43,932 bases of DNA from Streptococcus sp. A12 (GCF_905372335.1 NZ_CAJPOU010000010.1:1-43932); one strand, 5' to 3'. Shown: positions 14,731 to 23,083, numbered from the stretch's first letter. Notes: generated by a model from the sequence alone, not told the origin. Numbers and translations are program-made.

Positions 14731-16437
14731 TTATTTCTTCTTAGGTGAGTGAACTGCCAAGCCGAGTACATCCGCAAAAGCTTCGTACATCACTTCTGAG
14801 AAGGTAGGGTGTCCATGAATGGTCTTGAGCATTTCTTCCACAGTGATTTCCATCTCAATGATGGTTGAAGCTTCGTTGATCAATTCAGCTGCTGCTGGAC
14901 CAATGATATGAACCCCAAGAACCTCACCGTATTTCTTGTCTGCAATAACCTTAACAAAACCTTGAGCTGCATCTGATGCAATAGCACGACCGTTCGCCGC
15001 AAAGTTGAATTTACCGATTTGAACATCGTATTTCTCACGAGCTTGTTCTTCTGTCAAACCAACAGCTGCAACTTCTGGAAGTGTGTAGATGGCTGCAGGT
15101 GTCAAGTTCAATTTGGCAACAGCATGATTTCCCTTAAGAGCATTTTCAGCCGCCACTTCACCCATACGGAAGGCAGCGTGAGCCAACATCTTGGTACCGT
15201 TAATATCACCTGGCGCATAGATACCTGGAACAGACGTTTCCATGTATTCATTAACCTTGATCCGTCCACGATCCAATTCAAATTCAACATCTCCGATACC
15301 TTCAAGATCTGGAACACGCCCGATTGAAAGAAGAGCTTTGTTGGCGATAATATCATCTTTTCCTTCAACTTTGATACGGAGTTTGCCATCTTCTTCAATG
15401 ATTTCTTGCAATTTCGTATCCGTCAAGATGGTCATACCTTTACGTTCAAGGATCAAGCGAAGGTTCTTAGATACTTCCGCATCCATAGCTGGAACGATGC
15501 GGTCCATCATTTCAATAACCGTAACTTTTGAACCGAAGGTCATGAAGGCTTGACCAAGTTCGATACCAACAACACCACCACCAATGATGACAAGGCTTTC
15601 TGGAACTTCATTCATTTCAAGGATATCATCACTGGTCATGACAAGGGATGATTCCATACCTGGAACGTTAATCTTGCTGACTTTGGAACCACCAGCAAGG
15701 ATGATCTTCTTCGTTTCAAGCAATTCAGAACCGTTTACCAAGACATTCTTATCTTTCGTAATGGTACCGATACCCTTGTGAACATCCACTCCGTAGCTGC
15801 GAAGAAGACCCGCAACACCACCAACAAGAGTATTAACAACTTTAGATTTAGTTTCTAAAAGTTTATCCATATCTACTGAGAAACTTGGATTTTCAATGAT
15901 AATACCACGGTTGGCCGCATGTCCGATATTTTCGATAATTTCAGCGTTGTGGAGGTAAGTCTTAGTTGGGATACATCCGCGGTTCAAGCACGTTCCACCA
16001 AGTTCAGATTTCTCAACAAGAGCAACCTTACCACCTAATTGAGCTGCTTTAATAGCAGATACGTAACCAGCAGGACCACCACCAATCACTACGATATCAT
16101 AAGCGTCATCGCTCTTATTGTCATCGTTTGAAGCACTTGCTGCAGCTGGAGCTGGACTTGCTTCTGGTGCAGCTCCTCCAGCGGTTGGGATGTTTTCCCC
16201 TTCTTCACCAAGATAACCGATCACTTCTGTTACAGGAACTGTTTCACCGTCCCCTTTTAGGATAGCGATCAAGTAACCATCTTCTTCCGCTTCCAACTCC
16301 ATGCTGACTTTGTCTGTCATGATTTCAAGGAGAACTTCTCCTTCTTTTACAAATTCGCCGACTTTTTTATTCCACTGAACGATTTGTCCTTCGGTCATAT
16401 CTACGCCGGCTTTTGGCATAATTACTTCTAAGGCCAT
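14731..16437 (-). CDS. pdhD: Dihydrolipoyl dehydrogenase (E3) with N-terminal lipoyl domain
   Basis: E3 reoxidises dihydrolipoamide with NAD+ in the pyruvate dehydrogenase complex. The 568 residues are longer than a standard E3 (~470) because residues 1-~80 are a lipoyl domain with the lipoylated lysine in ETMTDKVSM-like sequence (EIMTDKVSMELEA). A flexible A/P-rich linker (~85-108) joins it to the enzyme. The FAD site is VVIGGGPAGYV, the redox disulfide GGTCLNRGCIPTK, the NAD site VIIGGGVVGIELG, and the C-terminal GHPTFSEVMYEAF carries the catalytic His/Glu. The E2 here lacks a lipoyl domain, so this one must serve the complex. It follows pdhC by 41 bases. Confidence 0.97.
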   Translation of the reverse strand: MALEVIMPKAGVDMTEGQIVQWNKKVGEFVKEGEVLLEIMTDKVSMELEAEEDGYLIAILKGDGETVPVTEVIGYLGEEGENIPTAGGAAPEASPAPAAASASNDDNKSDDAYDIVVIGGGPAGYVSAIKAAQLGGKVALVEKSELGGTCLNRGCIPTKTYLHNAEIIENIGHAANRGIIIENPSFSVDMDKLLETKSKVVNTLVGGVAGLLRSYGVDVHKGIGTITKDKNVLVNGSELLETKKIILAGGSKVSKINVPGMESSLVMTSDDILEMNEVPESLVIIGGGVVGIELGQAFMTFGSKVTVIEMMDRIVPAMDAEVSKNLRLILERKGMTILTDTKLQEIIEEDGKLRIKVEGKDDIIANKALLSIGRVPDLEGIGDVEFELDRGRIKVNEYMETSVPGIYAPGDINGTKMLAHAAFRMGEVAAENALKGNHAVAKLNLTPAAIYTLPEVAAVGLTEEQAREKYDVQIGKFNFAANGRAIASDAAQGFVKVIADKKYGEVLGVHIIGPAAAELINEASTIIEMEITVEEMLKTIHGHPTFSEVMYEAFADVLGLAVHSPKKK

Positions 16438-16478
16438 TTTATTTCCCTCTTCTTCTTGTTTCTATTCTCTCTCGTTGA

Positions 16479-17522
16479 TTAGACCAACATTGAAATCGGG
16501 TCTTCAATCAAGGCTTTCAAGTCTTTCATGAATTTGGCACCAGCCATTCCATCGACAACGCGGTGATCAATGGTCAAGCCCAAGCTCATGATTGGACGAA
16601 TGACAATTTCACCATTCACAACCACTGGTTTTTCAACCGTTGCACTAACTCCAAGGATGGCAGAGTTTGGTTGGTTGATAATCGGTCCAAATGATTGAAC
16701 GCCAAACATCCCCAAGTTACTGATAGTAAAAGTTGAGTTTTGCAATTCACTTGGAGCAAGCTTACCATCCAAGGTACGGCCGATAACATCCTTGAAGGCT
16801 ACGACCAACTCTGACAAGGTCATCTTTTCAGCATTGTAGACAACTGGAGTCATCAATCCATTGTCCATCCCAACTGCCATCGCTAAGTTGACATAATTGT
16901 GAGTGATGATGGTTTTGCCATCTTCTGTTAATGACGCATTGATGTATGGATGTTTCATCAAGGTCTTAACCACTGCTAGAGAAAGCAAATCTGTTACAGT
17001 CACCTTCTTACCAGTTGCTTCCATGATTGGATCCAATACCTTCTTACGAAGGGCCAACATTTGAGACATATCAACGTCATAGTTCAATGTAAAGGTTGGT
17101 GCTGTCAAGTAAGATTCCACCATCCGTTGAGCGATTACCTTACGCATTGGTGTCATCGGAATCCGCTCAATCTCACCATAAGGTGTCACATTATCAGGAA
17201 CTTCTTCGACTTTCTCAATTTGAGCAGGTGACTTAATGGTCTCATTCTCAATATTTTCAGGAAGGAAAGCAAGGACGTCCTTCTTCATGATCTTACCACG
17301 ATGACCAGTTCCTTGGATTTCTTGCCAAGCAATATTGTGTTCTAAAGCAATTCGTTTTGCAAGTGGTGAAATGCGAACCACATTTGTGTCTTTATATGTT
17401 TCCACGTCTTCTTTGTGGACACGACCGTTTGCGCCTGAACCAGAAACATCATAGAGGTTGATCCCAAGATCATCCGCTAATTTTCTAGCCGCAGGAGTCG
17501 CTCTTAGCTTATCATCAGCCAT
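16479..17522 (-). CDS. pdhC: Dihydrolipoamide acetyltransferase (E2), no lipoyl domain
   Basis: E2 transfers acetyl from lipoamide to CoA. The 347 residues start directly with peripheral-subunit-binding domains and there are two in tandem: ~6-44 (ATPAARKLADDLGINLYDVS, ending GRVHKEDV) and ~48-85 (ISPLAKRIALEHNIAWQEIQ, ending GKIMKKDV). The catalytic domain begins near RIPMTPMRKVIAQRM and ends with the DHRVVDG active-site motif. The start MADDKLRATPAARK is chosen because it has AGGAGAGG ahead and is the family N-terminus; an upstream in-frame ATG lies in repeat sequence. A 333-base gap full of tandem hairpin repeats separates it from pdhB. Confidence 0.96.
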   Translation of the reverse strand: MADDKLRATPAARKLADDLGINLYDVSGSGANGRVHKEDVETYKDTNVVRISPLAKRIALEHNIAWQEIQGTGHRGKIMKKDVLAFLPENIENETIKSPAQIEKVEEVPDNVTPYGEIERIPMTPMRKVIAQRMVESYLTAPTFTLNYDVDMSQMLALRKKVLDPIMEATGKKVTVTDLLSLAVVKTLMKHPYINASLTEDGKTIITHNYVNLAMAVGMDNGLMTPVVYNAEKMTLSELVVAFKDVIGRTLDGKLAPSELQNSTFTISNLGMFGVQSFGPIINQPNSAILGVSATVEKPVVVNGEIVIRPIMSLGLTIDHRVVDGMAGAKFMKDLKALIEDPISMLV

Positions 17523-17550
17523 GACCTCTCCTATTCTATTATAAGATACT

Positions 17551-17812
17551 AAGGGCGTCAAAAGTCAAAGTGAAAATAGGAAACTTGACGAAGAAACTTT
17601 AGTTTCTAGGAAAGTTTATCTTTTTCACACAGACTTTAGCCCGAGTTCAATTTTATGATGCAAAGGGCGTTTAAAAGCGACCGAAAAATAGGAAATCGAC
17701 GCAGACTTCGATGAAGTCAAGGAGATTTATCTTTTTTCCGAGCTTTTAGCCCGTGCACTAATCTAAGATATCAAGGACGCAGAGAACTTTGTACCTAAAA
17801 AGATACAAAGTT
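17551..17812 (-). repeat. Tandem ~111-base long-hairpin repeats inside the pdh operon
   Basis: Two full units and a truncated third, with GGGC/GGAC starts at 17553, 17665 and 17775 (periods 112 and 110). Each full unit folds into one long hairpin closed by GGGC/GCCC (17553-17642 and 17665-17752), with a conserved internal loop AATAGGAAA opposite TTTATCTTT. Paired segments differ between units yet still pair: AAAGTC/GACTTT in unit 1, AAAAGC/GCTTTT in unit 2. The third unit ends in a 9-base inverted repeat, AACTTTGTA/TACAAAGTT (17785-17812). It fills the 17523-17855 gap. Confidence 0.85.
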
Positions 17813-17834
17813 TCCTCGTCTAATTTAAATGACA

Positions 17835-17856
17835 TTACATAATTTATGTTATGTAT
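17835..17856. repeat. TTACATAA-type palindrome, copy 4
   Basis: TTACATAA (17835-17842) and TTATGTAT (17849-17856) form a near-perfect dyad touching the pdhB stop codon (TAA at 17856-17858 on the minus strand). The 6-base centre is the same length as in copies 2 and 3. Confidence 0.55.
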
Positions 17857-18848
17857 TATTCTTTGTTATACGTTTTACGAATGGCTTCTTTGATGCTTTC
17901 AACTGTTGGGATCATTGCATTCTCAAGATTTTGTGCGTAAGGCATTGGCACATCTTCTCCTGCACAACGGCGGATAGGTGCATCCAAGTAATCAAATGCT
18001 TCTGATTCAGAAATGATAGCTGAAATTTCACCGATATAGCCACTTGTTTTGTGGGCATCGTTGACAAGGACTACTTTTCCTGTCTTCTTGACAGAGTTAA
18101 TGATAATCTCTTTATCGAGTGGGACCAAGGTACGTGGGTCTACTACTTCTACTGAGATACCTTCTTCTGCCAATTCTTCAGCTGCTTGCATCACGCGGCG
18201 AAGCATTTTCCCGTAGGTTACAACAGTGACGTCAGTTCCTTCGCGTTTGATTTCTCCGACACCAAGTGGAATCGTGTAGCCTGGATCCACTGGCACTTCC
18301 CCTTTTTGATTGAATTCTGATTTGTACTCAAGAATGATTACTGGATTGTTATCGCGGATAGATGACTTGAGAAGCCCCTTCATATCCGCTGGCGTACCAG
18401 GAGCAACAACTTTCAAACCAGGAATATGGGTGAACCATGATTCCAAAGATTGGGAGTGTTGAGCTGCAGAACCAACTCCGTTACCTGCAGCACAGCGAAC
18501 GGTCATCGGCACTTGCCCTTTTCCACCAAACATGTAGCGAGTTTTAGCAGCTTGGTTGACAATAGCATCCATGGCAATTACTGAGAAATCCATGAAGGTC
18601 ATATCAACGATTGGCCGAAGTCCGGTCATGGCTGCCCCTGCTGCCGCACCTGAAATCGCAGCCTCAGAAATTGGACAGTCACGAACACGTTCTGGACCGA
18701 ATTCCTCAAGCATTCCTACTGAAGTTCCGAAGTCTCCACCGAAAACTCCGACATCTTCCCCCATCAACAATACATTTTCGTCGCGACGCATTTCCTCAGA
18801 CATAGCAAGGATAATGGTATCGCGGAAAGACATTAATTTAGTTTCCAT
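17856..18848 (-). CDS. pdhB: Pyruvate dehydrogenase E1 beta subunit
   Basis: With the alpha subunit this forms the thiamine-diphosphate-dependent E1 that decarboxylates pyruvate and acetylates lipoamide. The 330 residues show the transketolase-type pyrimidine-binding domain: LLMGEDVGVFGG with the conserved Glu, RVRDCPISEAAISGAAAGAA, and DFSVIAMDAIVNQAAK. The C-terminal domain contains VVDPRTLVPLD and RRCAGEDVPMPYA. It starts 16 bases after the pdhA stop and its start has AGGAG ahead. Homologues are sometimes labelled acetoin dehydrogenase; the absence of acetoin catabolic genes and the adjacent lplA favour PDH. Confidence 0.95.
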   Translation of the reverse strand: METKLMSFRDTIILAMSEEMRRDENVLLMGEDVGVFGGDFGTSVGMLEEFGPERVRDCPISEAAISGAAAGAAMTGLRPIVDMTFMDFSVIAMDAIVNQAAKTRYMFGGKGQVPMTVRCAAGNGVGSAAQHSQSLESWFTHIPGLKVVAPGTPADMKGLLKSSIRDNNPVIILEYKSEFNQKGEVPVDPGYTIPLGVGEIKREGTDVTVVTYGKMLRRVMQAAEELAEEGISVEVVDPRTLVPLDKEIIINSVKKTGKVVLVNDAHKTSGYIGEISAIISESEAFDYLDAPIRRCAGEDVPMPYAQNLENAMIPTVESIKEAIRKTYNKE

Positions 18849-18864
18849 AATTCTCTACTCCTCC

Positions 18865-19833
18865 TTAGTCTGCGTAAATATCTTCGAAAGCTGATTCGAG
18901 TGGAGGGAATGGGCTTTCTTCCGCAAATTTTACTGAAGCTTCCACTGCTTCTTTTACTTCTTCTTGGATCTGATCCAATTCTTCTGCGCTCGCAATCTCA
19001 TTTTCAAGGAGATACTTGCGAAGGTTTTCGATTGGATCCTTCTTCTTCCACTCCTCGACTTCCTCACGTGTCCGATATTTACCAGGGTCTGAAGATGAGT
19101 GACCAAGCCAACGATAAGTGACACTTTCAATCAAAACAGGGCCTTTACCAGAACGAACATGGTCAACTGCCTTCTTAAATCCTTCATAGACATCAATGAC
19201 GTTGTTTCCATCAGGAATAAACATTCCAGGAATGCCGTAAGCAGCACTACGCTCATGTATATGCTTCACATTGGTCATTTTTTTGATGTCAGCAGAGATT
19301 CCGTAACCATTATTGATACAGTAGAAAATTACCGGAAGATTCCAAATGGAGGCCATATTGACCGCTTCATGGAAGACACCTTCATTGGTTGCGCCGTCCC
19401 CAAAGAAGCAGACAACAATCTTTCCAGTCTTATGCATTTGTTGGGTAAGAGCTGCACCTACGGCAATCCCCATACCACCACCAACGATACCATTGGCACC
19501 AAGGTTACCAGCATCAAGGTCGGCGATGTGCATGGATCCACCCTTCCCTTTACAAGTACCGGTATACTTACCAAGGATTTCTGCCATCATACCATTCAAA
19601 TCGATTCCCTTAGCGATGGCTTGTCCGTGACCACGGTGGTTAGATGTCAGCAAATCATCATCGTTCAAAGCCAACATCGCTCCAACGTTCGCCGCTTCTT
19701 CCCCAACAGAAAAGTGCGTCATTCCTGGCACTTTTCCTTTTTTTACTAACTGTGCAATTTTTAAGTCCATGCGACGGATTTCTTCCATTTTACGGAACAT
19801 ATCCAATAAGAGACTTTTATCTAATGTTGCCAT
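18865..19833 (-). CDS. pdhA: Pyruvate dehydrogenase E1 alpha subunit
   Basis: First gene of the pdh operon. The 322 residues carry the thiamine diphosphate/Mg motif GDGATNEGVFHEAVNMAS, ending at CINNGYG (~165-200). Also present are HRGHGQAIAKG, the GKGGSMHI loop near 100, and RWLGHSSSDPGKYRT near 265 (phosphorylation-loop region of the family). Length is normal for the bacterial heterotetrameric E1. A consensus promoter lies 37-65 bases upstream of its start. Aerobic streptococci use this complex to make acetyl-CoA beside pyruvate formate lyase and pyruvate oxidase routes. Confidence 0.96.
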   Translation of the reverse strand: MATLDKSLLLDMFRKMEEIRRMDLKIAQLVKKGKVPGMTHFSVGEEAANVGAMLALNDDDLLTSNHRGHGQAIAKGIDLNGMMAEILGKYTGTCKGKGGSMHIADLDAGNLGANGIVGGGMGIAVGAALTQQMHKTGKIVVCFFGDGATNEGVFHEAVNMASIWNLPVIFYCINNGYGISADIKKMTNVKHIHERSAAYGIPGMFIPDGNNVIDVYEGFKKAVDHVRSGKGPVLIESVTYRWLGHSSSDPGKYRTREEVEEWKKKDPIENLRKYLLENEIASAEELDQIQEEVKEAVEASVKFAEESPFPPLESAFEDIYAD

Positions 19834-19869
19834 TATTTCGCCTTTCTAAGCAATTATTCATTCTCTTTC

Positions 19870-19898
19870 ATTCTAGCCAAAAATGTAAGCACTGTCAA
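19870..19898 (-). promoter_or_regulatory. Promoter of the pdhABCD operon
   Basis: TTGACA (19893-19898), a 17-base spacer and TAGAAT (19870-19875) on the minus strand, a nearly consensus promoter. A two-mismatch cre-like sequence (TGACAGTGCTTACA) overlaps the -35 and spacer and is only suggestive. The rest of the 19834-20197 gap holds the repeat copy B and its terminator. Confidence 0.8.
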
Positions 19899-20010
19899 AG
19901 AATTTGCTTAAAAAATCACAATCAAACACCCTCTAATAGCACTAAAGGCTGGCTTTTAAGCGAATTTATTAAACATTTCACAAACTTTCACATACTATAC
20001 AAGTCACATC

Positions 20011-20040
20011 AAAAAAGAAGCTGGGACAAAAGTCCTAGCC
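20011..20040 (-). terminator. Terminator at the end of repeat copy B
   Basis: GCTGGGAC (20020-20027) pairs with GTCCTAGC (20032-20039), and the minus strand continues into TTCTTTTTT. It can end transcription from the ATP-grasp operon. Confidence 0.65.
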
Positions 20041-20053
20041 TCTCAATTGTCTT

Positions 20054-20189
20054 TGGATTATCAAGCAAAACGCAGTGGTTGAGTGGGCTCTACTACGCTG
20101 ATTTCATCAGCTTTTACAGCCCTACTCAACTGTGCGGAGGTGGGACGACGAAATCGAATTCTAAAGAATTACCGATTTCTGTCCCACTC
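20054..20189 (-). repeat. Structured intergenic repeat, copy B
   Basis: Homologous to copy A (14460-14582) but on the opposite strand. On the minus strand it starts GAGTGGGACAGAAATCGG, closes with CGATTT..GTCCCAC, then has GTTGAGT/ACTCAAC (20124-20130 and 20078-20084 on the plus strand) around a GCTGAT/ATCAGC hairpin. The GTTGA-T arm base that is T in copy A is G here, with its partner changed from A to C. It begins right after the stop of the ATP-grasp gene. Confidence 0.8.
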
Positions 20190-20197
20190 TCAATCAT

Positions 20198-21364
20198 TTA
20201 TTGATGGCGTTGGCCGAAGTCATGAATCATTTGTTCTAACTCTTCACGACTTGGAGTTGTTAACATGTAAAGGTAGTCCCCTTGGAGTTCCGCAAAGGCT
20301 GCAGGCATATCTTTCTTCACACGGAACTGATCTTGGTATTTGGCCAAGACTTCTTCCTCAGAAAGGACATAAGCCGCATTGGCACGGCGTGAAGTCGCCA
20401 AGCAATAAAGTGGCTCAAACTCAGAAGCTGGGAAATGTTCGCCGGCTACAATAGCAGCATAGCCACGATACAAATCGATCGAGTGAGCATAGTTGTAGAC
20501 ATCGATGGTGAAGCCACCTGCAGGGCGATTATTGTACTCAATCGCAATATAGTCATCCCCATCACGGAAGAACTCAATGTGGAAGAAACGCTCCTTCATG
20601 CCAAAAGTTTTAACAATCGCTTCTCCGTATTGACGCAATTTTGGATCCATCTCTTTAAGGACATAATAAGAGTTATCCATCTTGTAGAGCATCAAATCGA
20701 GTGGTGTATAAGCATAGTCAAATGTAGTCGAGAAGACAATATTACCATCACGATCGACCAGACCATCAAAGGTACAAATCTCGCTAGAAGTGACGAATTT
20801 CTCAAAGAAGTACTCGGTATGACCATACCATTCTGCCTTAAAATGGTCCACATCATCTGCTGTTTCAAGCTTGAAGGTTGCTGCTGCTCCTACACCATTG
20901 TCAGGCTTGGCAATTAATGGCAACCCAATCTTCTTCACAGCCTTGTCTATGTCTTTTTCGACTTTGACCACTGCACCAGGTACGACTGGAACACCTGATT
21001 TCTTGAAGAGTTTTTTCATTTCTGATTTAAACTTGGTTTTCTTCAAATCTTTTGGTTTTGCACCAAAGACATTGAATTGCTCACGAAGCGCCGCATCCAA
21101 TTCTAACCAGTATTCATTGTGAGATTCGATGCGATCGATTGGCCCGTGTTTGTAGAAAAGAAAGGCTACTGCACGCTTCACTTCGTCCCAGTTTTCCATG
21201 TTATCAACTCGGAAATACTCTGTTAAACTATTGCGCAATGGCTCGTCTAACTGTTCATAAGGCTCCTGTCCAATCCCTAAGACCGTGATGCCTTTGTTAG
21301 CCAGCTCGATGGTAAATTGTTGAAAGTTTTGCGGATAATAAGGTGAAATAACAAGATAATTCAT
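20198..21364 (-). CDS. ATP-grasp ligase-like protein
   Basis: A 388-residue ATP-grasp enzyme. The N-terminal ~100 residues are a Rossmann-like pre-ATP-grasp domain (MNYLVISPYYPQNFQQFTIE). The ATP-grasp core includes KKLFKKSGVPVVPG, the lysine in GLPLIAKPDNGVGAA near 150, EKFVTSSEICTFDGLVD near 190, and the metal/ATP motif FFHIEFF.....YIAIEYNNRPAGG near 260-285. Such enzymes join a carboxylate to an amine or thiol; the substrates are not known. The start has AGGGAGGAG ahead. It is the last gene of a three-gene set with two esterases (gaps of 21 and 35 bases), suggesting a shared small-molecule or peptide-conjugate pathway. Confidence 0.85.
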   Translation of the reverse strand: MNYLVISPYYPQNFQQFTIELANKGITVLGIGQEPYEQLDEPLRNSLTEYFRVDNMENWDEVKRAVAFLFYKHGPIDRIESHNEYWLELDAALREQFNVFGAKPKDLKKTKFKSEMKKLFKKSGVPVVPGAVVKVEKDIDKAVKKIGLPLIAKPDNGVGAAATFKLETADDVDHFKAEWYGHTEYFFEKFVTSSEICTFDGLVDRDGNIVFSTTFDYAYTPLDLMLYKMDNSYYVLKEMDPKLRQYGEAIVKTFGMKERFFHIEFFRDGDDYIAIEYNNRPAGGFTIDVYNYAHSIDLYRGYAAIVAGEHFPASEFEPLYCLATSRRANAAYVLSEEEVLAKYQDQFRVKKDMPAAFAELQGDYLYMLTTPSREELEQMIHDFGQRHQ

Positions 21365-21385
21365 AGAGATCTCCTCCCTTTTAAC

Positions 21386-22126
21386 TTAAAGATACATTTG
21401 TCCTAGGAAATAAGGCATTTGCTTGCGCCACCAGTCCCAATCATGGGCTACATCGTGTCCCCACTCTGCAAACCAAGCAGGGATATTTTTGTGGTCAAAG
21501 GCTTCTTTCAGTTTGTAGAAAGATGGTAGGCCATCCTGTTCCCAAGCACCTAGGCCGGTACAAACGACAATCTCAGCCTGACGGTAACGATCGATAAACC
21601 AGCCGTCATTTTGATGCCAAATATAATCAGATGGCGAGTTTTGATAAATCGCTTCATCGCCACCAAATTCACCAACAAAGAAACGAGCATCATAGATACC
21701 ACTCAAAGCAACAACCTTGTTGAAGACATCTGGATGTTGCAAGAAGAAATTAAGCGCGTGGTAGGCTCCCATAGAGCAACCAGTTGTCATCATCGGGTCA
21801 AACCAGCCTGTTTTGTGCTTGATGAAAGGAATGGCCTCTTCAATCACATAGCGCTCGTAAGCACGGTGCATCTCTGCTCGATCATGAGGATTTTTCCAAT
21901 CACAAAGCCAGCTTTCACTATCGACACTCGAAAGGGTGAAGAATTGAACCCGACCTTCTTCGATAAACTGAGCACAAGCATCAATCATACCAAAGTCATA
22001 GTACTCGTTATGGCTCCCACCTGATGAAGCAAAGACCACAACAGGAATCCCCGTATGTCCATAGCGGTTTAGATACATTTCGCGGTTGAGTTGGCCACTC
22101 CAGTGGCTTAGATGTTCAATATTCAT
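21386..22126 (-). CDS. Alpha/beta hydrolase, putative esterase
   Basis: A 246-residue esterase of the alpha/beta hydrolase fold. PVVVFASSGGSHNEYYDF carries the oxyanion region, TTGCSMGAYHALNF has the nucleophile Ser (GCSMG, near 116), and the C-terminal WGHDVAHDWDWWRKQMPYF supplies the likely catalytic His. No signal peptide, so it acts in the cytosol. It resembles esterase/PHB-depolymerase-type 'YbbA-like' proteins; the substrate is unknown. Second gene of the three-gene operon, between a second esterase and an ATP-grasp ligase. Confidence 0.85.
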   Translation of the reverse strand: MNIEHLSHWSGQLNREMYLNRYGHTGIPVVVFASSGGSHNEYYDFGMIDACAQFIEEGRVQFFTLSSVDSESWLCDWKNPHDRAEMHRAYERYVIEEAIPFIKHKTGWFDPMMTTGCSMGAYHALNFFLQHPDVFNKVVALSGIYDARFFVGEFGGDEAIYQNSPSDYIWHQNDGWFIDRYRQAEIVVCTGLGAWEQDGLPSFYKLKEAFDHKNIPAWFAEWGHDVAHDWDWWRKQMPYFLGQMYL

Positions 22127-22161
22127 AAATTCCCTCTTTCTCTTTATTTATTTTAAGACAA

Positions 22162-22989
22162 TTAATCCCATTTTTCTGCCAAAAAACGAAGGCATTCTGG
22201 AAGATTCTCAGCCCAGGCTTCTTCATGGTGAATAGCCCCAGATTGAATCCGAATGGCAATATTTTCCAAAGCAACACCTTGTTGAATGACGTCGTGATAA
22301 TAACGAAGGGATGAGTCAATATAGGCTTGCTTGATATTCCCAGCCATTAGCGTTTTATCTGTATCATCCGCCTCTTCAGTCCCCACATAGATGTAGATCC
22401 GTTGATCTGCATAAAGGTTCTTCCGCTCGATATAGCGGTCAAAGGCCTCTTGGTGCAACCAGTTGGCAGAGGAGAAGACTCCCAGACAACCGATTTGGTC
22501 TTGGTATTCCAAGCCCAAAAATTGGGTGATATTCCCACCAAGCGAAGATCCAATCATGGCTGTATGTTCTCTGTCAGCAAGGGTACGATACTCTTGATCG
22601 ATAAAGGGTTTGACGACATCCATGACAAACTCCCCATACTCTACACCCTTGCCACCAAATTGCATACCAGGGATATTGGACTCCTTGTACTTCCAGGCAG
22701 AGTATTCGTTCATCCGTTGCAAACCATCGTTATCAATGGCAACGACAATCATGCGACTAATGTCTGGATTTCGCTTAATGGCTGGAATAACTTTCCAGGA
22801 ATGACCCGCATAGGCTTCCTTGCTATACAAAACGTTTTGCCCATCGTGGAAATAAACCACAGGGTAGCGACGATCTGTATCTGTTTCATAATTCTTAGGT
22901 AATAAGACTCGAACACGACGGAGTTTTCCGGTATAAGGCACTTTCAACTCGTGTGTCTTCATCTCTAAATAAAAGTAGGATTTATTCAT
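22162..22989 (-). CDS. Alpha/beta hydrolase of the esterase D / Fes-like family
   Basis: A 275-residue hydrolase. The N-terminal strand region (HELKVPYTGKLRRVRVLLPK) is followed by YPVVYFHDGQNVL, a family hallmark. The nucleophile elbow is MIGSSLGGNITQF (~150), the acid lies near YVGTEEADD, and the catalytic His is in GAIHHEEAWAENLP near 255. The family includes siderophore esterases such as BesA/IroE and other acyl esterases; no siderophore genes are nearby, so a siderophore role is not implied. It is the first gene of the operon, with an extended -10 promoter that overlaps the trmFO terminator region. Confidence 0.85.
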   Translation of the reverse strand: MNKSYFYLEMKTHELKVPYTGKLRRVRVLLPKNYETDTDRRYPVVYFHDGQNVLYSKEAYAGHSWKVIPAIKRNPDISRMIVVAIDNDGLQRMNEYSAWKYKESNIPGMQFGGKGVEYGEFVMDVVKPFIDQEYRTLADREHTAMIGSSLGGNITQFLGLEYQDQIGCLGVFSSANWLHQEAFDRYIERKNLYADQRIYIYVGTEEADDTDKTLMAGNIKQAYIDSSLRYYHDVIQQGVALENIAIRIQSGAIHHEEAWAENLPECLRFLAEKWD

Positions 22990-23024
22990 TGTCAGAAAAC
23001 TCTCTATATTCTAAATTTTTATTA

Positions 23025-23030
23025 ATTATA
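23025..23030 (-). promoter_or_regulatory. Extended -10 promoter of the esterase operon
   Basis: On the minus strand TGGTATAAT gives TG-N-TATAAT (TATAAT at 23025-23030), about 35 bases before the start codon. The -35 region is occupied by the trmFO terminator and is weak. Confidence 0.6.
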
Positions 23031-23041
23031 CCATTTTTATA

Positions 23042-23072
23042 AGAAAAAGTCTGGATTTCTCCAAACTTTTTC
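23042..23072 (-). terminator. Terminator between trmFO-side DNA and esterase operon
   Basis: AAAAAGTCTGGA (23044-23055) and TCCAAACTTTTT (23060-23071) form a 12-base stem with a four-base loop and one G-U pair. On the minus strand it follows the trmFO stop and ends in CTTTTTC. Confidence 0.7.
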
Positions 23073-23083
23073 ATTGATTGACT

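Noticed and set aside
17523..17561. Longer N-terminus of pdhC (MTPLVSYNR...)
   Set aside because: It reads into the hairpin repeat; the ATG at 17522 has AGGAGAGG and the family N-terminus.
19870..19898. cre site at the pdhA promoter
   Set aside because: Two mismatches, including the central CG; too weak to list as a feature.
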